Positions 46,892 through 57,255 of a DNA stretch of 64,000 bases are shown one piece after another (the first letter of the stretch is position 1; each line of letters starts with the position of its first letter). Where the stretch lies: positions 1,649,501 through 1,713,500 of the forward strand of contig NZ_CP136594.1 of assembly GCF_032852305.1 (NCBI RefSeq), read 5' to 3'. A program made the translations under genes and the position numbers. Under the pieces are notes generated by a model. The model saw only the letters and a list, made by a program, of their open reading frames with translations, was not told the DNA's origin and made no database searches. Origin of the DNA: Parasphingorhabdus sp. SCSIO 66989. GTDB lineage: Bacteria > Pseudomonadota > Alphaproteobacteria > Sphingomonadales > Sphingomonadaceae.

Positions 46892-47821
46892 TCACTCAGG
46901 CAGAAAGTCCGGCACGGAGAGATACCGCTCGCCGGTATCATAATTAAAACCGAGTACTTTGGCGCTTGCACCCAGATCAGGCAGCTTCTGGGCAATTGCG
47001 GCGAGCGTCGCGCCGGATGACAGGCCGACAAGCATACCTTCCTCACGTGCGGCGCGGCGGGCCATCTCCTTGGCATCGTCAGGCGCGACCTGAATCGCGC
47101 CGTCAATGGTGTCGGTATGAAGATTGCCCGGGATAAAGCCAGCGCCGATGCCCTGAAGCGGGTGAGGGCCCGGCTGACCGCCGCTGATCACCGGAGAAAG
47201 CGTTGGCTCGACCGCATAGACCTTGAGGTCGGGCCAATGGTCTTTCAGCACTTTGGCGGTGCCGGTGATGTGGCCACCAGTGCCGACACCGGTGATGACT
47301 GCATCGAGCGGTGCGTCCTTGAAGTCGGCGAGGATTTCCTCGGCTGTTGTGCGCACATGCACATCGACATTGGCCGGGTTCTCAAATTGCTGTGGCATCC
47401 ACGCGCCGGGGGTCTGATCAACCAGCTCCTGCGCGCGCTCAATCGCGCCTTTCATGCCCTTTTCCTTGGGCGTCAGGTCAAAGGTTGCGCCATAGGCCAG
47501 CATCAGGCGTCGCCGTTCAATCGACATGGATTCGGGCATGACCAGCACCAGCGTATAGCCCTTGACCGCCGCCACCATGGCAAGGCCGACACCGGTATTG
47601 CCCGAGGTAGGTTCGATTATCGTGCCGCCGGGCTTGAGCGCGCCGGACTTCTCCGCATCCTCGATCATCGCCAGCGCGATGCGATCCTTGATCGACCCGC
47701 CGGGATTGGCCCGCTCCGACTTGATCCAGACTTCCGTCCCTTTTGGCGCGTCGCGGAACAGGCGGTTCATTTTGATATGCGGGGTATTGCCGATGGTTTC
47801 GAGGATATTGGCGGCTATCAT
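46892..47821 (-). CDS. cysK: Cysteine synthase
   Basis: A 309-residue PLP enzyme making cysteine from O-acetylserine and sulfide. The PLP lysine is K45 in NPGGSIKDR. The phosphate-binding loop [10 protein letters not shown] and the SGNTG substrate loop ([12 protein letters not shown]) are present. AGGAG before the ATG at 47821 defines the start; the longer frame to 47854 would overlap the upstream MFS gene. The QPGPH segment fits CysK-type enzymes. Confidence 0.95.
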   Translation of the reverse strand: MIAANILETIGNTPHIKMNRLFRDAPKGTEVWIKSERANPGGSIKDRIALAMIEDAEKSGALKPGGTIIEPTSGNTGVGLAMVAAVKGYTLVLVMPESMSIERRRLMLAYGATFDLTPKEKGMKGAIERAQELVDQTPGAWMPQQFENPANVDVHVRTTAEEILADFKDAPLDAVITGVGTGGHITGTAKVLKDHWPDLKVYAVEPTLSPVISGGQPGPHPLQGIGAGFIPGNLHTDTIDGAIQVAPDDAKEMARRAAREEGMLVGLSSGATLAAIAQKLPDLGASAKVLGFNYDTGERYLSVPDFLPE

Positions 47822-47850
47822 ATGGGGTTCTCCTGTAATCAATTGCAGTG

Positions 47851-49185
47851 TCAATCGCCGGCAGCGACTGCAGTGTTTTCTTGTGTTGCCTGCTTATTTC
47901 GCGATTCTGCCTCGGCTTGCAAGACTTCTCTCGGCGGATCGAAAGTTCGGGCGGCGCCAAGCTGCGGAAACAGGCGGGACCATAGCGCGGTAATTGCGAT
48001 CGCGCCCGCGCCACCGCCGACAATTGCCGCGACCGGTCCGACCAGAAAGGCCAATCCACCGGTAAAGGCATCACCCAACTCATTCGACGCGCTGATCGTC
48101 ATCTGACTCACCGCGCTCACTCGGCCGCGCTTGTCATCAGGCGTATGGATCTGGATCAGCGAACTGCGGACGTAGACGCCAAACATATCTGCTGCACCGC
48201 ATATCGCCAGACAGAGGACAGAGAACGGCAACGAGGTGCTTAGACCAAAGCCGATAGTGGCGAGGCCGAAAACGACCATCGCAATCATCATCACATTGCC
48301 GACATTGCGCTTCAAAGGAACGAAGGAGAAGATACCCGCGACGATCACCGCGCCTATGGCCGGGGCAGGGGCGAGCAGCGACAGCGCGACTTCCTCCGAT
48401 CCCAATATGTCCTTGGCATAGACCGGGATCATCGCCTGCGCGCCAGCAAGAAACATCACCATCAGATCGAGCGTGATTGCGCCGAGCACGAGCTTGTTGG
48501 TGCCGACATAGCTCAGCCCATCGAGCAACTGGCGCAACGGCCCGCGGGTGCGGTCCATGGCGGGACGCGCCACCGATCCGATGAGGAACATCGCCATTGT
48601 CGACAATGCATACAGTCCGGCACAGACGAAATAGGGCAGGGAGGGTGAGACTTGATAGAGAGGCCCCGCCATGCTGGGCCCGGCGATGACACCGACCTGC
48701 CAGGCGATGGTGGAAAGCGCGATCGCTTGTGGCAGGGACTGTTTGGGCACCAGATTGGGAGCCAATGCGCTGATGGCAGGGCCAAGAAAGGCCCGGCAGA
48801 TACCGAGCAACACCGAGATGCCATAAATCCAGGCAATGCTGATCGCTTCGCCATAAGTGAGCAGCGCCAGCAGCAGCGCGATGCCGGCCTGAACTGCCAA
48901 TACCGCGCGGACAATCCAGCGCCGGTCCATCCGGTCGGCGACCCAGCCGACAATCGGCGTCAGGATAAACAGTGGCACAAATTGCAGCAGGCCCAATATA
49001 CCCAATATGCCGGCTGAAGCAGCGATACCCAAATCCTCACGTGCCAGATTATAGGCCTGCCAGCCCAGAATTAGCATCATCGCATACAGCGCAAACATCG
49101 CCGCCAGCCGCGAGAACCAGAGATAGCGATAATTTGCGATCCGAAACGGATGCACGGGCTTTGTATCGGCTATCTGGTCAGTCAT
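47851..49185 (-). CDS. MFS transporter
   Basis: A 444-residue integral membrane protein of the major facilitator superfamily with about 10-12 hydrophobic segments. The loop motif [14 protein letters not shown] matches MFS motif A between TM2 and TM3. It resembles the EntS-like exporter group (MFS_3). The transported substrate is not deducible. It lies 29 bp upstream of cysK on the same strand and is divergent from the autotransporter, with a Pho-box-like sequence in between. Confidence 0.85.
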   Translation of the reverse strand: MTDQIADTKPVHPFRIANYRYLWFSRLAAMFALYAMMLILGWQAYNLAREDLGIAASAGILGILGLLQFVPLFILTPIVGWVADRMDRRWIVRAVLAVQAGIALLLALLTYGEAISIAWIYGISVLLGICRAFLGPAISALAPNLVPKQSLPQAIALSTIAWQVGVIAGPSMAGPLYQVSPSLPYFVCAGLYALSTMAMFLIGSVARPAMDRTRGPLRQLLDGLSYVGTNKLVLGAITLDLMVMFLAGAQAMIPVYAKDILGSEEVALSLLAPAPAIGAVIVAGIFSFVPLKRNVGNVMMIAMVVFGLATIGFGLSTSLPFSVLCLAICGAADMFGVYVRSSLIQIHTPDDKRGRVSAVSQMTISASNELGDAFTGGLAFLVGPVAAIVGGGAGAIAITALWSRLFPQLGAARTFDPPREVLQAEAESRNKQATQENTAVAAGD

Positions 49186-49259
49186 GCGGCCTAGCTAGGG
49201 CTAAGCAGACTGATGCGCAATGGCTGTCGGCTTTGTTGCCCTAAAGCACCGTTATTTTT

Positions 49260-49314
49260 CTGTCATAAAACTAGTTTGCAACTGTCACATTAGCTTCACC
49301 CGGCTGCCATCTGC
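49260..49314 (+). promoter_or_regulatory. Pho-box-like tandem 11-bp repeats
   Basis: Five consecutive 11-bp units, CTGTCATAAAA, CTAGTTTGCAA, CTGTCACATTA, GCTTCACCCGG and CTGCCATCTGC, lie upstream of the autotransporter gene. Units 1, 3 and 5 fit the PhoB half-site CTGTCAN with period 11; units 2 and 4 are poor. A PhoB dimer covers two adjacent units, so this would be a degenerate multi-site Pho box. Phosphate-starvation control is inference. Confidence 0.45.
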
Positions 49315-49416
49315 CGCTGTTAGGGCCTGCGACAAAGCGGGGGTGCTACGTCAGCAATTCCTTTTTTCCTCCGGTTTTTCGTAATGTTAGGCGCATGCCG
49401 CGCCAGCAGGGAGTGC

Positions 49417-52400
49417 ATGAAAACAATGGCTTATTTTCCTAAAACTTCGACAGAATTGCCCTCTTACGGAGACAATCTCCAAACTCTGAAAACAGCAGCG
49501 AGCGCTTTTGCGTTGGCCACCGGCTGCCTCTTGGCGGTCCCTGCGGCAGCACAGACCACAGTTGATGGAGAAGAAGAAGAGACGGTTGTTGTCGCTGCAG
49601 GCGAGACACTGACCGTCACTGACACTGGGAGTATCAACGTCGCTGACGATGACGGCGTGGATGTAGACGGCGATGGTGTCACGATCAACAATGCCGGAAC
49701 GATCCGTTCCGATGATGACGAAGCGATCGAAGGGTCAAACCGCAACAATCTGACCGTCAACAACACCGGCACCATTATCGCCGACGAAAACGGCGACAAA
49801 GGTATTGAAGCAGAAGAAAACCTGACGGTCATCAATTCAGGCCGCATCGAATCCGTCACCAGTGAAGCGATTGAAGCTGACGGTGCAGGCCTGGTTCTTG
49901 AGAATAGTGGGGAAATCATCTCTACTGTTGATGATGCGGTTGATGGCTCTGCCAATGTAATGATCACTAACTCCGGACTGATTCAGGGCGGAGAAAACGA
50001 TGCCATCGAACTGGACAGCGGCACGATTGTTAACTCCGGCACCATCATTTCATTGTCGAGTGATCCCGAAGGTACACCTGCCTTCCCTGGTGGTCCGCCG
50101 GAGCTGGATGCAGCAATCGACTTTGACGCTGGCGACGGCAGCGAAGACGGTGGCACTATCACCAATATGGAAGGTGGCTTGATCGAGGGCGATATTGGCA
50201 TTGTTGCCAGCCCCGGCAATGTCGAGGCGACCGAGATCAATATGGGAGCACAGACCATTGTCAACTTCGGCACGATTACCGGCCGCGAAGGCGATGCCGT
50301 GTTGCTTGGCGCGGGTGATGATACCTTTCAGCAATGGCAAAGCGGTGTCACCAATGGCCGCGTAGATGGCGGCGACGGTGAAGACACGCTCATTTTTGGT
50401 AACAACTCGGGTGAGAACGCCAATCGCGATCTGGCGAATGTCTCGAATGAAGACCTTTACTCAGGCTTTGAAACCATAGGGTTTCTGGCCCAAGATGGCA
50501 GCCTGACCCTGACCGGCGAAAGCGATCTGGAACTGACGGCGCTTGGCGGCGATGTGATTCTTGATGGCACCGTCACCAATACATTCACTGTCGCAGAAAA
50601 CGGGATGCTGACGGTTACAGAAAATGGCAGCATCAATGTCGAGGATGCCGATGGCATTGATATTGATGGCGATGGTGTGACCATCACCAATGCCGGCCTT
50701 ATCCGCTCCAATGATGATGAAGCGATTGAAGGCTCTGGCCGCAACAACCTGACCGTTAACAACACCGGCACCATCATTGCCGATGAAGGCGGCGACAAAG
50801 GCATTGAGGCCGAAGAAAACCTCACCATCGTCAACAGCGGTCGGATTGAATCGGTCACCAGCGAGGCAATCGAAGCCGATGGTGCAGGCCTGAATCTCAC
50901 CAATAGTGGCGAGATCATCTCGACCGTCGATGATGGCGTTGACGGTGATGACAATGTTACGATCGTTAATAGCGGCCTGATCCAGGGCGGTGAGAATGAC
51001 GCGATTGAACTCAATAGCGGCACTATCACAAATTCGGGCACCATCATCTCACTGAGCAGTGACCCGGAGGGTGCGCTGACCGGCATCGGCGGCGACCCTG
51101 AGCTGGACGCGGCGATTGATTTTGATGCCGGTACGCCCGGCAATGAAGATGGTACCGTCATCAATGAAGCCGGTGGCCTGATCGAGGGCGATATCGGTAT
51201 TGTCGCCAGCCCCGGCAATGTTGAGAACTCGATACCAAATCAGGGTTCTCAGACAGTCATCAATAACGGCACCATTCGCGGTCGTGAAGGCACCGCCGTA
51301 TCTCTGGGCGTTGGCGATGACGTATTTGAGCTGCAATCGCAGGGCGTTGTCGATGGCATTGTCGATGGTGGCGCAGGTAATGACATTGCCCGTATTGGCG
51401 GCGTCTATAACTCGGACTTCCTGTTCGGCTTTGAACAGATTGTCCTCAATGGCGCGATCATGCAGGGCAATCGTACATTGAACGGTGATGTCACCGTAGA
51501 CGGTCCGCTGACGCTGAACCTCACCACCGACTTCCTGTTCATCAATGGCGACCTGACATTGGAAGATACCGCCGTAGTCAATATCACCACCGACTTTGAT
51601 ATCACGACGGTTGTTACCGGGCAGCCCATTACGGTGGTCGATGAAAGCGGCACCTTTACCGACAATGGCGCCACGGTGACAGTAATCGATGATGACTTGC
51701 TTCTCGATTATGAAGTGGCGGTTGGTTCAATCGTTGTGACACCGACTGCGGCGAATCCGGGTGCTGGGTCCAGCGACGGCAATGTGCTGTTGCTCGGCAA
51801 TACCCTGCAGGCGGCATTGGTTCTACAGTCACTCGATCCGGCCTTTGCTAACCAGATCAACGATCTGGGCAGCACCGAGGCCTTTGAAGTTGCCGCCAAT
51901 GGCCTGTTGCCATCGCTCAGCACCGGTATCTCGCGCGAGATTTTCGAAAGCTCTAACATGGCCAGCCGTTTCCTAGAGCGGCGTTTCTCCGAAGGGGGCA
52001 ATGGCGTTTGGGCACAGGCCGGTTATCGCGCATCTGATCGCGATACCCGTTCAGCAACAGTTTCCGGCTATGACGCGGACAACATCACCTTCGCCGCCGG
52101 TATCGATACCCATATTGGCGATGATGTGCTGATCGGCTTCTCGGGCAGCTATAGCAGCATCGAGATTGATGAAACCAATGGCAGCGGCGAGAATATCGAC
52201 ATTGATAGCTACACCCTGTCGCTTTACGGCAGCGTCCATTCTGACCAGTTCTTCCTGAACGGTGAGATTGGCTATAGCTTCAGCGATATTCAGACAGACC
52301 GTAATGCCATTACCGGGCAGGTGCTCGGTGACTTCAACGCCGACGGCTTCCTCGGACGGGTAACCGCAGGCTATGTCATCGAAGCTTCGGAGACCTTCAA

Positions 52401-52800
52401 CCTGATCCCGACCCTCGGCATCAATTACATGCAGCTGGACTTTGACGAGTACACCGAATTTGGTGGCCTTGGTCTTGGCGTAACCCGCGATGAAGTGACC
52501 TTCTTTGAAGGCCGCGCAGGCTTGACTGCGAACGCCAATTTCAGCGGATTGGACCTGATGCTGCGCGGTACCTATGCCTATGACTTTGATGCCGATGCGC
52601 GGGTGGTTCAACTCACCTTCTTCAACGCGCCGTCCATGGTCGCATCTTCGGATGAACCCGCTGAAGGCCGTTTCGAGGTCGATCTTGGTCTCGGCTATGA
52701 TCTGTCCGAAACCGCTCGTCTTGATGTCGCCTATAATGGTGAATTTGCCGATGAATACACCTCGCATGGCGGCTTCATCCGCTTCCGGGTCAACTTCTAA
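49417..52800 (+). CDS. Autotransporter with duplicated Asp-rich passenger
   Basis: A 1127-residue type V autotransporter. A signal peptide (to about residue 46, VPAAAQ) is followed by a passenger (~47-850) of short NSGxI / NxGTI beta-helix turns rich in Asp, Asn, Gly and Ser. A C-terminal beta-barrel (~870-1127) ends in RFRVNF with a terminal aromatic. The passenger contains two 333-residue modules, a 999-bp internal duplication with shared blocks such as RNNLTVNNTGTIIADE and EGDIGIVASPGNVE. GGGAG is 3 bp before the ATG at 49417. Passenger function is probably adhesion or surface structure, by analogy. Confidence 0.88.
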   Translation: MKTMAYFPKTSTELPSYGDNLQTLKTAASAFALATGCLLAVPAAAQTTVDGEEEETVVVAAGETLTVTDTGSINVADDDGVDVDGDGVTINNAGTIRSDDDEAIEGSNRNNLTVNNTGTIIADENGDKGIEAEENLTVINSGRIESVTSEAIEADGAGLVLENSGEIISTVDDAVDGSANVMITNSGLIQGGENDAIELDSGTIVNSGTIISLSSDPEGTPAFPGGPPELDAAIDFDAGDGSEDGGTITNMEGGLIEGDIGIVASPGNVEATEINMGAQTIVNFGTITGREGDAVLLGAGDDTFQQWQSGVTNGRVDGGDGEDTLIFGNNSGENANRDLANVSNEDLYSGFETIGFLAQDGSLTLTGESDLELTALGGDVILDGTVTNTFTVAENGMLTVTENGSINVEDADGIDIDGDGVTITNAGLIRSNDDEAIEGSGRNNLTVNNTGTIIADEGGDKGIEAEENLTIVNSGRIESVTSEAIEADGAGLNLTNSGEIISTVDDGVDGDDNVTIVNSGLIQGGENDAIELNSGTITNSGTIISLSSDPEGALTGIGGDPELDAAIDFDAGTPGNEDGTVINEAGGLIEGDIGIVASPGNVENSIPNQGSQTVINNGTIRGREGTAVSLGVGDDVFELQSQGVVDGIVDGGAGNDIARIGGVYNSDFLFGFEQIVLNGAIMQGNRTLNGDVTVDGPLTLNLTTDFLFINGDLTLEDTAVVNITTDFDITTVVTGQPITVVDESGTFTDNGATVTVIDDDLLLDYEVAVGSIVVTPTAANPGAGSSDGNVLLLGNTLQAALVLQSLDPAFANQINDLGSTEAFEVAANGLLPSLSTGISREIFESSNMASRFLERRFSEGGNGVWAQAGYRASDRDTRSATVSGYDADNITFAAGIDTHIGDDVLIGFSGSYSSIEIDETNGSGENIDIDSYTLSLYGSVHSDQFFLNGEIGYSFSDIQTDRNAITGQVLGDFNADGFLGRVTAGYVIEASETFNLIPTLGINYMQLDFDEYTEFGGLGLGVTRDEVTFFEGRAGLTANANFSGLDLMLRGTYAYDFDADARVVQLTFFNAPSMVASSDEPAEGRFEVDLGLGYDLSETARLDVAYNGEFADEYTSHGGFIRFRVNF
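49594..51450 (+). repeat. Internal 999-bp tandem duplication in the passenger
   Basis: Module 1 (about 49594-50592) and module 2 (about 50593-51450) are homologous at an exact offset of 999 bp. Anchors: CGCAACAA at 49741/50740, GATCGAGGGC at 50181/51180, and the GREG codons at 50281/51280. The copies differ at many third positions but keep most residues, so the duplication is not recent. Confidence 0.9.
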
Positions 52801-52830
52801 AAGCATTCTGCCCAAGGCAAAACTCGGGGA

Positions 52831-52862
52831 AGGGGCCGCACATGGTGTGGCCCTTTTCTTTT
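52831..52862 (+). terminator. Intrinsic terminator of the autotransporter
   Basis: AGGGGCCGCAC and GTGTGGCCCTT form an imperfect stem around a short ATG loop, followed by TTCTTTT. It lies 31 bp after the stop. Confidence 0.65.
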
Positions 52863-52982
52863 GGGGTAACGATGGTCGCCGAAAACCGGAGGACGTGACT
52901 GGGCTTTACATCTGCGCACCTGCCAGCATCTATCCAGCTGAGCTGTTCATATGTTAGACGTGGCCTGATTGAGGAGACGCGT

Positions 52983-53837
52983 GTGAAAGTTCATGTAAAG
53001 GATTTCTTTGAGGCGGCGCGGAATAGAAGTCCGCGCATTGTCGAGAATCGCATCAAGCTTGGTGTCGATGTAAATCAGGTGGACCGCATGGGTCATACCG
53101 CGATGACCATGGCGCTTTATGGCAAGAATACGCCTGTAGTCGAACTGCTTCTCAAAAATGGTTATGATCTGGCTCAAGATGGTAAGTCGCTTCGACAGGC
53201 TGTGTTTGGCGGGCAAACAGCAGCCGTCAAATTGCTGCTGCAACATGGCGCTGATCCCAATTTCTATACCGCCGATATGGTGTTCCCCTACAATCCCAGC
53301 CCGTTGGCAGAGGCGGTAGAGAAGGGGCAAATGGCCGTAGTCGATCTGCTGCTTGCGCATGGGGCCGATGCTACAAAAGCGGATGGCTATGGCAAGCGCC
53401 CTTGGCAGAGAGCCCACAAAGAGGGCCATCAGGAACTTGCAGAAAAGCTGCGCTTGCTGGAACCTGACGAGTGGCATGATGAGCGCTGGTTGCGTCAGCG
53501 TTTGGAGCAGCTGGGCGTTCCCGAGGAGCTTCTTCAGATCATGGCCAGCGATGATCGCAAGCTGATGCTACCTGACTGCAAAGAGGTGGGGTATATAATG
53601 TTCAATTCGCTTGCAGATGCCAGCATTATCGAGAATTCAGAATATTTTCCCGGTAAGACGCTGGTTGACCTTCTATTTGATATTGATGGCCATGAAGAAC
53701 TTGTCATGATCCTGTGGTATCCGAAGCGCAAATGCCTGGCATATTATGATGTTGATCATGACCACTTCAATACATTGGGTTCAGCCGAGACGTTTCTTAA
53801 AAGCCCGGGCAAAGTGATAGACTCGATCTGGCAGTAG
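52983..53837 (+). CDS. Ankyrin repeat protein with unknown C-terminal domain
   Basis: A 284-residue protein starting at GTG (GGAG upstream). About four ankyrin repeats lie in residues ~5-150 (GHTAMTMALYGKNTPVVELLL; LRQAVFGGQTAAVKLLLQHG; PLAEAVEKGQMAVVDLLLAHG). The C-terminal ~120 residues (from about 170) form a separate domain with an acidic, hydrophobic pattern (LVDLLFDIDGHEELVMILW) that I do not recognise; a SUKH-like fold is possible but not shown. No signal peptide. A role in protein binding is likely from the repeats. Confidence 0.8.
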   Translation: MKVHVKDFFEAARNRSPRIVENRIKLGVDVNQVDRMGHTAMTMALYGKNTPVVELLLKNGYDLAQDGKSLRQAVFGGQTAAVKLLLQHGADPNFYTADMVFPYNPSPLAEAVEKGQMAVVDLLLAHGADATKADGYGKRPWQRAHKEGHQELAEKLRLLEPDEWHDERWLRQRLEQLGVPEELLQIMASDDRKLMLPDCKEVGYIMFNSLADASIIENSEYFPGKTLVDLLFDIDGHEELVMILWYPKRKCLAYYDVDHDHFNTLGSAETFLKSPGKVIDSIWQ

Positions 53838-53893
53838 GGTGTAAGCTCTTGGACAGAGCGTATAGCGCTGCGTCTGGGGGGCGGAGGCGGACC

Positions 53894-54718
53894 CTAGGTG
53901 TTGATTACAACCCGATCACCCAGCTTGGCGATTTTGAATAGCTGTGCAGCAAATTCATCCGGCACGCCAATACAGCCATGGGTGGCATAGCCAAATTCCA
54001 CCTGGCTGCCATGGATCGCAATACCATCATTGGTCAGCCGCAGCATATAAGGCATCGGCGCGAAATAGAGATTAGAGACGTGGTCAATGTCTTTCTGGGT
54101 AATCTTGAACTTGCCCGTCGGCGTTGGTTTCTCATCCGCACCGTAGAGGATGACGGCGGTACCAATCTCATAGCCATCGCGAAATACTGACAGGACCTGA
54201 TCTTCCAGATTGACGGTAATTAGCAACTCGCCCTTTTTGGGCGCGGCGCTTTCATCCCATACCCAGTCACCATGCTCAAACGGTCCTTTGACTTCCAGCA
54301 TATGGCGGATCGGATAAGCGCCGACCATTGCGATATTTTCGCTGTTGGGACGAGCAATCTCTGTGCTGGGGCTACTATCGGCAACCACGCCATTGTCGCG
54401 GCTTATCTCGGCTGTGGCCGCAGCGGCAGTGGCCTGGCCCGCGCCGTCCATATCGCTGACGGGCGCGAGGCTATGCCGGGCATCCTCACCCTTGTCAGCG
54501 CCATTAATGATTGGTTCTCCGGCATCATCAAATACCGCCGGATCGACAAAAAGCTCAAACTCTTCAGCATTTTGCTGTGTCGGCTGTTCGGGCAATTCTG
54601 CAGCATCAGATGGGCCCAATATAGCGAGCACAGGCAGCACAAGGCCTGAGGCCAGCATGCAGCCCATGCCGATCCTTTTCGCCAAAGCATTCTGGTTTTT
54701 GCGCCTTTTCCTTGCCAT
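53894..54718 (-). CDS. L,D-transpeptidase (YkuD family)
   Basis: A 274-residue protein with a basic N-terminus and a hydrophobic segment (MGCMLASGLVLPVLAILG), probably a membrane anchor or signal. An Ala/Glu-rich linker (about 45-125) precedes the YkuD catalytic domain. The catalytic block AIHGSQVEFGYATHGCIGVP supplies the histidine and nucleophile cysteine. It should form 3-3 cross-links in peptidoglycan or attach proteins to it. The linker is likely disordered and places the domain in the periplasm. Confidence 0.9.
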   Translation of the reverse strand: MARKRRKNQNALAKRIGMGCMLASGLVLPVLAILGPSDAAELPEQPTQQNAEEFELFVDPAVFDDAGEPIINGADKGEDARHSLAPVSDMDGAGQATAAAATAEISRDNGVVADSSPSTEIARPNSENIAMVGAYPIRHMLEVKGPFEHGDWVWDESAAPKKGELLITVNLEDQVLSVFRDGYEIGTAVILYGADEKPTPTGKFKITQKDIDHVSNLYFAPMPYMLRLTNDGIAIHGSQVEFGYATHGCIGVPDEFAAQLFKIAKLGDRVVINT

Positions 54719-54831
54719 CCGGGCCTTCGTCCATCGTCAATGGACTGAATATATATCCAAAATGGATATTTGCCAATGGCACTGGCTAGACTGTGTCAGG
54801 ATAAGACGGTGTGAGCGGGAATTCTTACCAA

Positions 54832-57156
54832 TCAGCCCAAGCTTACAAAGCTGTCGAGCACCCGTTTGCGGCCGGATGTCTCGAAATCGATCTCCAGTTT
54901 GTTGCCTTCCTTCTCGGCGACAGTGCCATAGCCGAACTTCTGATGGAAAACGCGGGCGCCGATCTGGATATCATCGCGGCCCTTATTGCCCAGACTGACC
55001 GCGCTGCGGCGGTTTTCCTTTACCCGGTTCGGCGTGCTGTCAAACCCGCCTTTAAGGTGCGCCGCGCGTTGCCAGCCGGGGCCGCGGCGTGAGGCACGAT
55101 CGGGGTCTTTTGCGAGATGCGCGAACGGGTCTTCACGCTCCGACCAGTTGGCGCGCCACAGGCTTTCGCCGCCAGTCATGCTGTCTTCGCTCTCTACTGC
55201 ATCGGCAGGAATTTCGCCGATAAAGCGCGACGGGATTGAGCTGGTCCACTGGCCATAGATGCGGCGATTGGCGGCGTGCAAAATGCTGCAACGAGTGCGT
55301 GCGCGGGTGATAGCGACATAGCCAAGGCGGCGCTCTTCTTCGAGTGAGGCTGTGCCGCCTTCATCAAGTGCGCGTTGTGATGGAAACACGCCTTCCTCCC
55401 AGCCGACCAGAAACACATTGTGAAATTCCAGCCCTTTGGCCGCGTGGATGGTCATGATCGTCGCGGTGTCGCCCTGATCGGCAGCATCATTGTCCATCAC
55501 CAGACTGACATGCTCGAGAAAATCGCCCAGCGTTTCATATTCTTCCATGGCACGGGCCAGCTCGGAGAGGTTCTCCAACCGACCTGATGCTTCAACGCTT
55601 TTTTCTGCCTGCAAAGCCGCCGTATAGCCGCTTTCATCGAGCACCTGCCGCACCAGATCGGCCGGGGTCATATTGTTCATCTCATCGCGCCAGCGGGCGA
55701 CATATTTCATCAATCCAGCCAAGGCATTACGCGCTCTTGGTGGCAGTTCATCACTGTCGAGAATATCAAAAGCCGCGCGGGATAACGGCGTGCCCGAAGC
55801 GCGCGCCAGCCGGTGGATTTTCTCGACCGACTTGTCTCCAAGCCCGCGCTTAGGCGTGTTGACGATGCGCTCAAACGCCAGATCGTCGGCAGGCTGGTTG
55901 ATTACCCGCAAATAGGCGAGGGCATCGCGGATTTCGGCGCGTTCATAAAAGCGGAAGCCGCCGATAATGCGGTAAGGCATGCCGATGGCGATAAACCGGT
56001 CCTCAAACTCGCGCGTCTGAAACTGCGCGCGCACCAATATCGCGCAATCGTTGAGAGATACCCCACCGCGTTGCAGCGCTTCCAGTTCCTCACCGACACG
56101 CCGTGCTTCTTCCGGGCCATCCCAGACGCCGAGGACGCGGACTTTGTCGCCGGGGTCCAACTCGGTCCACAGCGTTTTACCCAGCCGCCCACTATTCGCC
56201 TGAATCAGCCCCGATGCCGCTGCCAATATCTGCGGCGTAGAACGATAATTCTGTTCCAGCCGCACGATAGTGGCTTCGGGAAAATCCTTTTCAAAGCGCA
56301 ATATGTTGCCGACCTCGGCCCCGCGCCAGCTATAGATCGACTGGTCATCATCGCCGACACAACAGATATTGTGATGCGATTGGGCGAGCAGTCGCAGCCA
56401 CAGATACTGGCTAGCATTGGTGTCCTGATACTCGTCGACCAATATATATTTGAACCGCTGCTGATATTGCTCCAGCACTGCGCGATCGGTTTTGAGCAGG
56501 GTCAGCATATGCAGCAACAGATCGCCGAAATCGCAGGCATTGAGCGCCTTTAAGCGATCCTGATAAAGCTGATAGATTTCCTGCCCGCGCCCCTGGGCAT
56601 AGGCCTCGCTATCCGCGGCGCTCAGGTCTTTGGGGTTAAGCCCGCGATTTTTCCAGCCGTCAATCTGCGCCGCCAATTGCCGTGCCGGAAAGCGCTTGTC
56701 GTCAATATCATTGGCTTGGATGAGTTGCTTGAGCAGGCGAAGCTGGTCATCAGTGTCGATGATGGTGAAATTGCTCTGCAGCCCCACCAGTTCGGCATGA
56801 CGCCGCAGCATCTTGGCGCCGATGGAATGGAAAGTGCCAAGCCATGGCATGCCTTCCACCGCCTCGCCGACATGGCCACCGACCCGCTCACGCATCTCGC
56901 GCGCGGCTTTATTGGTGAAGGTGACAGCGAGAATTTCCGAGGGCCATGCGCGGCGGGTAGCGAGAATATGCGCCAATCGCGCCGTCAGCGCTGCCGTCTT
57001 GCCGGTGCCCGCACCCGCCAGCATCAGCACCGGGCCGTCCAGCGCGGTGACGGCTTTGTGCTGCTCCGGGTTTAACCCGCGCAGATAAGCAGGCTCAGCC
57101 CGGGGCACGGGCGGCGCATCATCGAAACCGCTATCATCAGGGAAGGTACTGGTCAT
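54832..57156 (-). CDS. uvrD: UvrD/PcrA-type DNA helicase
   Basis: A 774-residue superfamily 1 3'-5' DNA helicase, functioning in mismatch and nucleotide excision repair or replication-fork clearance. Motifs: Q/I AGAGTGKTAALTARLA (Walker A), II VDEYQDTN, III GDDDQSIYSWRGA, IV EQNYRSTPQIL, V MTIHAAKGLEFHNVF and VI YVAITRART. The C-terminal end with the Tudor-like KFGYGTVAEKEGNKLEIDF segment is typical of PcrA/UvrD. It is minus strand and followed upstream by a nested palindromic repeat. Confidence 0.95.
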   Translation of the reverse strand: MTSTFPDDSGFDDAPPVPRAEPAYLRGLNPEQHKAVTALDGPVLMLAGAGTGKTAALTARLAHILATRRAWPSEILAVTFTNKAAREMRERVGGHVGEAVEGMPWLGTFHSIGAKMLRRHAELVGLQSNFTIIDTDDQLRLLKQLIQANDIDDKRFPARQLAAQIDGWKNRGLNPKDLSAADSEAYAQGRGQEIYQLYQDRLKALNACDFGDLLLHMLTLLKTDRAVLEQYQQRFKYILVDEYQDTNASQYLWLRLLAQSHHNICCVGDDDQSIYSWRGAEVGNILRFEKDFPEATIVRLEQNYRSTPQILAAASGLIQANSGRLGKTLWTELDPGDKVRVLGVWDGPEEARRVGEELEALQRGGVSLNDCAILVRAQFQTREFEDRFIAIGMPYRIIGGFRFYERAEIRDALAYLRVINQPADDLAFERIVNTPKRGLGDKSVEKIHRLARASGTPLSRAAFDILDSDELPPRARNALAGLMKYVARWRDEMNNMTPADLVRQVLDESGYTAALQAEKSVEASGRLENLSELARAMEEYETLGDFLEHVSLVMDNDAADQGDTATIMTIHAAKGLEFHNVFLVGWEEGVFPSQRALDEGGTASLEEERRLGYVAITRARTRCSILHAANRRIYGQWTSSIPSRFIGEIPADAVESEDSMTGGESLWRANWSEREDPFAHLAKDPDRASRRGPGWQRAAHLKGGFDSTPNRVKENRRSAVSLGNKGRDDIQIGARVFHQKFGYGTVAEKEGNKLEIDFETSGRKRVLDSFVSLG

Positions 57157-57255
57157 GCCCTGAACACTTAGGGAACGATGAGATTCCCGACAAGGGTTGG
57201 AATAGGGTTAGGAACAGGGCTGATGATTTTGTTTTACGCGACTTAACATCACCGC

